Positions 47,271 to 53,984 of a stretch of 64,000 nucleotides of DNA are shown piece after piece. The notes below the pieces were generated by a model. That model saw only the letters and a list, made by a program, of their open reading frames with translations. It ran no database searches and had not been told where the DNA came from. The position numbers and the translations under genes were made by a program. The DNA is taken from contig JAWKRG010000003.1 in NCBI GenBank assembly GCA_041389725.1, positions 868,001-932,000 on the forward strand, given 5' to 3'. Source of the DNA: Polyangiaceae bacterium (GTDB lineage: Bacteria; Myxococcota_A; Polyangia; Polyangiales; Polyangiaceae). Within the stretch, counting starts at the first letter, position 1. Each line of letters opens with the position of its first letter.

Positions 47271-49127
47271 CTAGTGGGCGCTGCAGGCAGAAAGCGAATC
47301 GCGACGCTTGGTCTCGGCGCTGCCGGCGAACGCCGCGCACTGCGCGAGACGAGTTCGCAGCTCATCGGGAGGCATGGGACGAGCGAAATGGAAACCTTGC
47401 AGTTCCTCGCATCCCATCTCAGCCAGCTTCTCGGCGTGAGCAGCGGTCTCCACCCCTTCGGCAACGACCGTGAGGCCCAAGGTCTTTGCCATCACCACGA
47501 TGGCTTTCACGATTTCCGCGGTGCCATGGTCCTGCAGAATGTCCATGACGAAGCTACGGTCGATCTTCAACACGTTGAAGTCGAAGCGTTTCAGGCAGGC
47601 GAAGGACGAATAGCCCGTCCCAAAGTCATCCAACGCCAACAGCGACCCATGTTGCCGCAGGCGCCCCACTCGTTCCGCGATTTCGTCTCCGGCTTGGAGC
47701 AAAGTGCTTTCGGTGACTTCCAACTCGATGAACTTGGCGAGCTCCCCGAGTCGTTCCAGAGTCCGCGCCAACCCGTCTACGGCGTGATCTTCCCGCAGTT
47801 GCAGCGGTGACACGTTGACGGACATGTGAACGCGATAGCCTTCTTCGTGCAGTCGCTTCAGTTCCGCCGTGGCCAAGTCGAGCACGCGCTGGCCGATGTC
47901 CGACATGAGCCCCAGCTCCTCCGCCACGGGCACGAACACGGCAGGGCTCACCCAACCACGCGTCGAGTGGTGCCAGCGCAATAGTGCCTCCACGCCCACG
48001 ATACGTCCCGAAGCCCCGTCCACCCGCGGTTGGTAATAGAGCTGCAGTTGCTGCTCGTGCATGGCTTCCCGCAGGTCGCGCTCGAGGGCCAGGCGCTCCT
48101 GAGCAGCGGTCTGCATCGATGCACAGTAGTAGCGCACACCCCCGCGCCCCTCGCGCTTGCCCGCGTGTAGCGCAGTCTCGGCAGCGTGGAGCAGGGACTC
48201 CGCATCCGCACCATCTTGGGGAAAGGTCGCGACACCGACGGTCGCACCGCTGAACACCTTCCCTCGTGACAGCTGGTAGGGCCGCGAGAGCTCCAGAATC
48301 AGGCGCTCGGCGACGATTCCAGCGTCCGAGGGCTCGCGCAAATCCGACAAGATCAGGGTGAACTCGTCGCCGCACAATCGCGCCACGGGCAGCTGCGACG
48401 TGCATTGCAGTCCCACACATTCGACGCGCGCAATCAGGTCTTCAGTGCGTACGATCGACTCTAGCCGCGACGCTGCTTGAGTCAGCAGTTCGTCGCCCGC
48501 AACTCGGCCGAGCGTATCATTCACCTGCTTGAACCAATCCAGGTCGAGCGAGAGCACCGCGGCCACGCGCCCGTGGCGCTGGCACTGGGCTAGTGTGCGC
48601 TTCAACTGGTCCGTGAGCTGCCGTCGATTCGGCAGTCCCGTCAGATCGTCGAAGTAGGCCATTCGCGCGACTTCCACGCGAGCGGCTTCACGTTCGTCCA
48701 GGGCGCTCTGGAGGTCACCGATCGCTCGGCCCGCCCGGGCGAGGTAGCGAACCCGCTGTGCCACCACACGGTAGTTGATGGACTTGGTGGCGAAGTCCGT
48801 CGCCCCAGCTTCGTAGGCAGCGTCGATGGACGCTTCGTCGTCCAGACCGGTCAGCATCAGCACGGGCACGACGGCACCACTCGCGGTACCGCGAATCGTT
48901 CTACAGGCATGGAACCCATCCACCACGGGCATCAGGACGTCCAGAATCACGACGTCGGTGTGGCGTTCCCTGAACAGCTCGACTGCGCGAGCGCCGTTCT
49001 CCGCAAGCACCACTCGGAAGCCGACGTCCTCCAAGCAGGCTCCGAGGAGCATTCGGACCGTCGGGTCGTCGTCGGCCAGCAAGACGACGGGCGCTTCAGC
49101 CCTGGACGGTGCCTTCGAGTCGACCAT
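47271..49127 (-). CDS. receiver - GGDEF - EAL c-di-GMP signalling protein
   Basis: A 618-residue soluble protein (ATG 49127). Receiver domain ~15-130 with phospho-Asp 63 (VILDVLMPVVDG). GGDEF domain ~150-330: its signature reads LCGDEF (~251-256) and ~16 extra residues with two Cys (VECVGLQCTSQLPVAR) precede it, so cyclase activity is doubtful and the RxxD inhibitory site is absent. EAL domain ~345-595 looks intact: GVEALLRW (EAL 380-382), SVNVSP, EVTES, DDFGTGYSSF (~500-509), KIDRSFV, AEGVET. The protein is therefore most likely a phosphodiesterase for cyclic-di-GMP controlled by phosphorylation. It overlaps the hybrid kinase gene by 32 bases and is the last gene of the operon. Confidence 0.9.
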   Translation of the reverse strand: MVDSKAPSRAEAPVVLLADDDPTVRMLLGACLEDVGFRVVLAENGARAVELFRERHTDVVILDVLMPVVDGFHACRTIRGTASGAVVPVLMLTGLDDEASIDAAYEAGATDFATKSINYRVVAQRVRYLARAGRAIGDLQSALDEREAARVEVARMAYFDDLTGLPNRRQLTDQLKRTLAQCQRHGRVAAVLSLDLDWFKQVNDTLGRVAGDELLTQAASRLESIVRTEDLIARVECVGLQCTSQLPVARLCGDEFTLILSDLREPSDAGIVAERLILELSRPYQLSRGKVFSGATVGVATFPQDGADAESLLHAAETALHAGKREGRGGVRYYCASMQTAAQERLALERDLREAMHEQQLQLYYQPRVDGASGRIVGVEALLRWHHSTRGWVSPAVFVPVAEELGLMSDIGQRVLDLATAELKRLHEEGYRVHMSVNVSPLQLREDHAVDGLARTLERLGELAKFIELEVTESTLLQAGDEIAERVGRLRQHGSLLALDDFGTGYSSFACLKRFDFNVLKIDRSFVMDILQDHGTAEIVKAIVVMAKTLGLTVVAEGVETAAHAEKLAEMGCEELQGFHFARPMPPDELRTRLAQCAAFAGSAETKRRDSLSACSAH

Positions 49128-51285
49128 GGTGTGCCTCCAACAGGGCGCAGGTTTCGAAATGGGTGCGAGCCAAATCCGGCCACAGCGCATGAGCCCCCTG
49201 CAGGTCTCCACGCCGCGCCAAGGTCTCCATTTCCGCGGAGAGCTTGGAGAGCTTCATTGCCCCCAGGTTGCTGCTACTGCTCTTCAACGTGTGTGCACCT
49301 TCGCGCACACGACTCAGGTCGTCGCTTTCGACGCCTGACCGAATCGCTCCCACCCAGTCCTTGCTGACGTTCAAGTACGTGTTCAGTACGCGCCTCAGCA
49401 AGTCGTTGCCGTTGCTAGCCATGCTGCGTACGCGCTCCAGAGCGTCGATGTCCACGAGCGGGACCTGACTCGGACGCTCTTCCGAGGGCTGCACTTGTAG
49501 CTCGGGGTTGTCCGAGGGTGACGAAGACGAGGTCCGCCCACCCCACACCTGCAAGATCTCGCGAAGCTCGTCAGGCTTGAAGGGCTTGCTCAGGAAGCCA
49601 TCCATGCCGGCCGCGAGGCAACGCTCACGGTCGCCTTGCATGGCATTGGCCGTCAGCGCGATCACGGGCACCGCAGGCTTCACTGCAGAGGCACGATACT
49701 GACGGGTCGCCTCGTAGCCATCCATCGTCGGCATCTGGCAATCCATCAGCACAATGTCGTAACGGTGCGATCGCAGCGCCTGAAGAGCGAGAACTCCGTT
49801 CTCGACCAGCGTAACGTCGCACCCCCACATCTCCAGCAACCCTGCCACCACTTCCTGGTTGATCGGGTTGTCCTCAGCCACCAGGACACGAAGCCCCAGC
49901 TGCTGAAGCTCCGCCAAGGACTGCGGCGCGACGGTCCGCGGCGCGGGCCGATTGGACTCCCCGAGGGTGGCGTTCGCCACGCACTCTACCAAGCGGGTGA
50001 GGCGTACCGGCTTCGACAGCACCAAACGATCCCGAGCGTTTGACATGGCGAGACGATCTTCTCCCAGGTAGTCGAGCACGATGACGCGCGCTGACGCGAG
50101 CCGCGCTCGCTCGGCAATCACGTCCGCATCCATCAGGCGGCCATCGATGAAGACCAGCTGCTGTCGCCCCGCTCGTTCCTTCATCTCGCGGATGGCGTCG
50201 ATCCGATTGTCCACTACGCAGCAGTCGATGCCCAAACCGCGGAGCTGCGTTGCCAGCGCCTCCGCAGCCGCTGGAGTGTCGTCGACGACGAGCGCGGAGA
50301 GCTGGGCGACGTCGACGGCCAGCGAGGGCAGCTGCGCTACACGAGGATTGGCGAACGTCGCCGTGAACCAGAAGTTCGAGCCAAGGCCGGGTCTACTCTC
50401 CACGCCGATGTCACCACCCAGAAGGCCTGCCAGCTGCTTCGCAATCGCCAAGCCCAGCCCCGTTCCTCCGTAGCAGCGTGTCGTCGAGCCGTCCGCCTGC
50501 CGAAACGCCTCGAAGATCCGTTGGCGGGCCTCGGGTGCCAGTCCGATCCCGGTGTCCTTTACATCGAAGCGCAGCTGCACGGCTGCCGCGGAGGTAGCGA
50601 GTACTCGTACGCTGAGCTGCACCTCGCCTTTGGAGGTGAACTTCAGCGCGTTGGCCAGCAGGTTGGTCAGCACTTGCCGCAGCCGGCCCACGTCGCCTGA
50701 CACGACGCCTGGCACTTCGCGGGGCAGTGAGCAGACCAACTCGAGCCCTCGTCGATGGGCCTGCTCGGCCAGGAGGTCCACGGTGTCCTCCACGGCTTCG
50801 CGCAGGTCGAAGTCCACCGCTTCGAGCTCCAACCGCCCCGCCTCGATCTTGGAGAAGTCCAATACGGCATTGATGATGCTGAGCAACGACTGCGCCGAAC
50901 GTTGAATGTTGTCGACGAGCTTTCGTTGTTTGCTCGTCATCTCGGTGGCCAGCAGAAGCTCCGTCATCCCCAGTACGCCGTTCATCGGCGTACGGATTTC
51001 GTGGCTCATGTTGGCCAAGAACTCGCTCTTGGCGCGGTTGGCTGCGTCTGCGGTCTCCTTGGCAAGCTTCATTTCCACGTTGGAGCGTTCCAGATCCCCC
51101 AAGGCTGCCTGCAACGCTGCAGTTCGCGTATGCACCTTCCGCTCCAGCAGCGTCGCCGCCTGGAACAGAGAGAAAGCGCCGCCTTGGAGGTCCATACCGC
51201 GCTCCACGCGGTCCATCAGCGCCTTGTTGACCTTCAACAAGCGCGCGATCTGGGCCTCCAAGGCCTGTTCGGCGTCCTGCTTCAT
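49096..51285 (-). CDS. soluble hybrid histidine kinase with two receivers and HPt
   Basis: A 729-residue cytoplasmic kinase with no membrane segment. Order: coiled coil 1-85; HisKA with His95 (LANMSHEIRTPMNG); HATPase ~195-315 (NLLANALKFTS, DTGIGL, GGTGLGLAIAKQL); a first receiver ~330-440 whose acceptor is Asp381 (VFIDGRLMD) but looks degenerate; a second canonical receiver ~466-580 (VAEDNPINQ, Asp515 in LMDCQMPTMDG, SKPFK); and a C-terminal HPt domain with His665 (AHTLKSSSSNLGA). This is a full internal phosphorelay of BarA type. It starts six bases after the FIST gene, which has no membrane part either, so FIST is the natural input module. Confidence 0.93.
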   Translation of the reverse strand: MKQDAEQALEAQIARLLKVNKALMDRVERGMDLQGGAFSLFQAATLLERKVHTRTAALQAALGDLERSNVEMKLAKETADAANRAKSEFLANMSHEIRTPMNGVLGMTELLLATEMTSKQRKLVDNIQRSAQSLLSIINAVLDFSKIEAGRLELEAVDFDLREAVEDTVDLLAEQAHRRGLELVCSLPREVPGVVSGDVGRLRQVLTNLLANALKFTSKGEVQLSVRVLATSAAAVQLRFDVKDTGIGLAPEARQRIFEAFRQADGSTTRCYGGTGLGLAIAKQLAGLLGGDIGVESRPGLGSNFWFTATFANPRVAQLPSLAVDVAQLSALVVDDTPAAAEALATQLRGLGIDCCVVDNRIDAIREMKERAGRQQLVFIDGRLMDADVIAERARLASARVIVLDYLGEDRLAMSNARDRLVLSKPVRLTRLVECVANATLGESNRPAPRTVAPQSLAELQQLGLRVLVAEDNPINQEVVAGLLEMWGCDVTLVENGVLALQALRSHRYDIVLMDCQMPTMDGYEATRQYRASAVKPAVPVIALTANAMQGDRERCLAAGMDGFLSKPFKPDELREILQVWGGRTSSSSPSDNPELQVQPSEERPSQVPLVDIDALERVRSMASNGNDLLRRVLNTYLNVSKDWVGAIRSGVESDDLSRVREGAHTLKSSSSNLGAMKLSKLSAEMETLARRGDLQGAHALWPDLARTHFETCALLEAHHGRLEGTVQG

Positions 51286-51291
51286 GAAGCC

Positions 51292-52434
51292 TCAGCGCGA
51301 TCCGATGGCCACTCCAGTGAAGGTTTGGTTGACGTGCATGGCGTTGAACTGCTCGCCATAGGTGGCGAAGCCGATCACGTTGTTGCGACTCATCAGCTCC
51401 CCCACCCGCTCCTTTATCTCGCGTTGCTCACACTCCAAGTTTCGCAGGATGCAGTCGCAGCCCAGGACCAGCTCGGGCTCTCCGATGTCGTCGCGCAGCC
51501 CGTCGAAGGTCGTTTCCAGATTCTCGACCAGATCCACGCCGCGCGCGACGGTAAGGACGATCCCTTCGTCGATCGCGCAGAAGAAGCTGAGACTCTCATC
51601 CTCATTCACCTTCTGAATGGAACGCACGTAGTAGTTTCCTCCAAGCTTCACCACCACGGGGTAGGCGGCGAAGATCAGCGGCGTCAGATGGTCCACATCG
51701 AGGCCGACCATGCGCGCATACTCGCGCCCCGCGGGCTCGCCGTTGATTTCGGTGACGATACGACGATCCGGATCGGCCTGGGTCACTACCATCTTGTCGT
51801 CAGAGCTGACGAAGTGCTGGGTCTTGAACACACGGAAGGGGTGACCTGTGTGCACCAGCGTCAACACCGCTGAACTCTGACGGAAGGCACCCTGATGATA
51901 GATGTGCGTCGCGCCGAAGCGCGTGCCGTCCCCCGCGGATCCCCCGAAGAGCTGGATGTCGCCGAGGGCGCGGTAGACCGAGGCTACGACGCCCTCCTCT
52001 TTGGTCGACAGGCCGTCGATCAGCAAAAAGCCGAAGCTGTTGCTGCCGTCGGGCTGCACGCCGTGTTCGCGCATCTGCTTCAACGCGTCTTCGGCTGCTG
52101 CCTCACCGTGCGCGAGTTCAAAAGCGCGGAGGTCGTCGATCCGCGTAGTGACGGCGTGGAAGTCGTCGCTGGCGATGCTGACGCCCGTCAACGAACCGCT
52201 CAGGTACCCCGCGGGGGTAATCTCCCCGGCGGTCGTGCACCCGACCAAGTCCACGTCACCGAACTCGTCCGCCAGCGCGCGCCCCAGCACCTCCAGATCG
52301 TAGTCTGGAGAGCAGTAGAACAGCGTCAGCTTCGCATCTGGCTGGCGAATTGCCGCAGCCAGCTCGCGCACTGCTTGCACCGGATCCGTGGAGGTGCTGG
52401 CCCCCTTCTTCACTTTCAACGAGTCCTTACCCAT
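51292..52434 (-). CDS. FIST-domain sensory protein
   Basis: A 380-residue soluble protein covering FIST N- and C-terminal domains. Seen: LTLFYCSPDYDLEVLGRAL, DLVGCTTAGEITP (family core), GDIQLFGGSAGDGTRF, AVLTLVHTG, VTEINGEPAGREYARMVG, LGCDCILRNLECEQ, VIGFATYGEQF. FIST domains are predicted small-ligand (for example amino acid) sensors that feed histidine kinases and cyclic-di-GMP enzymes. Here the gene lies directly between a receiver and a kinase gene, and overlaps the receiver gene by eight bases. The ATG at 52434 fits the overlap and the motif spacing; a longer frame upstream exists. Confidence 0.92.
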   Translation of the reverse strand: MGKDSLKVKKGASTSTDPVQAVRELAAAIRQPDAKLTLFYCSPDYDLEVLGRALADEFGDVDLVGCTTAGEITPAGYLSGSLTGVSIASDDFHAVTTRIDDLRAFELAHGEAAAEDALKQMREHGVQPDGSNSFGFLLIDGLSTKEEGVVASVYRALGDIQLFGGSAGDGTRFGATHIYHQGAFRQSSAVLTLVHTGHPFRVFKTQHFVSSDDKMVVTQADPDRRIVTEINGEPAGREYARMVGLDVDHLTPLIFAAYPVVVKLGGNYYVRSIQKVNEDESLSFFCAIDEGIVLTVARGVDLVENLETTFDGLRDDIGEPELVLGCDCILRNLECEQREIKERVGELMSRNNVIGFATYGEQFNAMHVNQTFTGVAIGSR

Positions 52435-52858
52435 ACTTTGCCTCCTGCTCCGTGCATGAACCCATGAGTGCACCGTGTCCCACACGGTCCCCTTCTTCGA
52501 CGAGTCGCCGAACGGCGACCCCCAGATACGCGAGAGTCATCGACTTCGAGATGTAGGCGTCGGCTCCGACCGAGCTCGCCAGCGTACGAAGCTCATCTAC
52601 TGGCATGCCGGAGTGCAGCACCACGAAGCAGGGGCGTTGCCCTGCCCCCCGGCGCACCACGCCGACCGCGTGATCTCCGCGCAAAGACGGCATGGACACG
52701 TCCAGAACCACGACGTCGGGTTCGGTGCGCATCAGCGTCGACAACATGCCGAGGGCGTCGGCTTGAGTCGTCACCTCGAACTGCGCGCTCTCCAACGCTG
52801 CCCGGCCCAATTCGAGGACCACCGGGTCGTCATCCACGAGCAACACACGCTTACCCAT
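52427..52858 (-). CDS. single-domain receiver protein, first gene of the FIST operon
   Basis: A 143-residue receiver: acidic pair VDDD (8-11), phospho-Asp53 (VVVLDVSMPS), Thr/Ser-like switch in VVLHSGMP, Lys in AYISKSM. Twenty residues follow the fold and no output domain exists, so it passes signals by contact or as a phosphate sink in the relay. The ATG at 52858 is the first good start. Its end overlaps the FIST gene start. Confidence 0.9.
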   Translation of the reverse strand: MGKRVLLVDDDPVVLELGRAALESAQFEVTTQADALGMLSTLMRTEPDVVVLDVSMPSLRGDHAVGVVRRGAGQRPCFVVLHSGMPVDELRTLASSVGADAYISKSMTLAYLGVAVRRLVEEGDRVGHGALMGSCTEQEAKYG

Positions 52859-53209
52859 CGATCTGCTGGACGGACCGCTGGGCCTTTCCTTGAGCTAGTT
52901 GACTGCCAATGCCCCGAGGATTCGGTCGCCCCCAGGCACTCGAACTCCAGGCGGAAGCCTCGAAGATCATTGACGATCCATGCGAATCGAGATCCCCCTT
53001 CCGCGCGCAGCTCCGGTCCACACGCCGAAAGAAACTGGATCTCCCGTCGACCGACGCGTCGTTCCCTCCCGAGGGTGGGCGTCGAACGATTTCGTCGCAA
53101 CTGAACTGCAGCGTTTGCCGATAACTGTGCCCACCCGCCCTGGGAAGAGTTTGTGTGACACGTGCGGGATGCGACCGCGGTTTCCGACAGGAAGTGCGCG
53201 CTCGGGAGA
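52859..53209. other. 351-base gap, upstream region of the FIST operon
   Basis: No convincing gene is seen. On the minus strand a frame reads through 52771-53100, but its codon pattern is poor and it overlaps the receiver start. The region probably holds the promoter of the receiver-FIST-kinase operon; I could not identify -35/-10 or sigma-54 boxes with confidence. Confidence 0.5.
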
Positions 53210-53980
53210 CTAGGTCAAGGCGCGAAGCCGGGAGATCAGCGCCGGATCTCCCCCCAGGGAGTCTAGCGTCGACGCATAGGCTTCGACACGCGCACGCGAG
53301 GGCCGCAGCCCGCGGCGAGCTTGTTCTTCCAACTCATCGAGCCTGGTGCCGCTGAGGGGTACGCCGCGAACGCGATGCAACTCGAGCAGCTGGTCCAGGT
53401 ACTTGCCGTTCGATGACACCGCCGCCAAGTCGCCGGCTAGACCAGCGAGGGAATCGACGACATCCAAGTTCAACCGACGCAAGGTGGGACGGAGCAAGTC
53501 AATGGACGTGTCGAACAGGCGACAAGCATCGTCGACCAAACCGTGGGCAAGCGCCGCCCTCACGTTGGTTTGCAGGAGGTCGAGGGAAAGGTTCTGCTGT
53601 GTCGGCACCTCTTCGTCGTCCGACAAGGCGTGAGGCACCTCCGGCGAAGTGCGCGCGGAGAGCTGTCGGGGCCAGACGCGCGAGCCGTCCAACAGCTTGG
53701 CGTACACCGAACCGAAGCGCAGATTGGCCCCAGCTCCAACAGCAACAGCGTGGCTGACGGGCACGTCTTCCACATACGTGCCGTTGCTACTCGCGAGGTC
53801 TTCGAGAGTGATGCCGTCTGGCGCAACGGCGAGCACTGCGTGGCGTCGCGAAACGGACGCATCCGACAGCAGCACACTTGCATCTTCGGTGCGGCCGATC
53901 AGGTGCCGACCGACACCGAGTTCGATGGTCTGGTCGGCGACGCATAGGAGAATGGCTGGAGCAGAGCGGGGCAGGTCCAT
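53210..53980 (-). CDS. FHA-domain protein
   Basis: A 256-residue protein with an N-terminal FHA domain (~15-100): GRTEDAS (27-35), SVSRRHAVLAV (42-52), SSNGTYVEDVPV (64-75). These are the residues that bind phospho-threonine. The rest is helical, with acidic and Leu-rich stretches (LDLLQTNVRAAL, LLELHRVRGV) and no known fold. FHA proteins join Ser/Thr kinase networks; the nearest kinase is the gene at 609-4283. It is 4 bases after the large receiver-like protein gene, so both are one transcript. Confidence 0.88.
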   Translation of the reverse strand: MDLPRSAPAILLCVADQTIELGVGRHLIGRTEDASVLLSDASVSRRHAVLAVAPDGITLEDLASSNGTYVEDVPVSHAVAVGAGANLRFGSVYAKLLDGSRVWPRQLSARTSPEVPHALSDDEEVPTQQNLSLDLLQTNVRAALAHGLVDDACRLFDTSIDLLRPTLRRLNLDVVDSLAGLAGDLAAVSSNGKYLDQLLELHRVRGVPLSGTRLDELEEQARRGLRPSRARVEAYASTLDSLGGDPALISRLRALT

Positions 53981-53984
53981 GACT

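Noticed and set aside
52771..53100. Minus-strand frame of 109 codons upstream of the receiver gene
   Set aside because: Overlaps the receiver start in another frame, no motif, and poor codon pattern.
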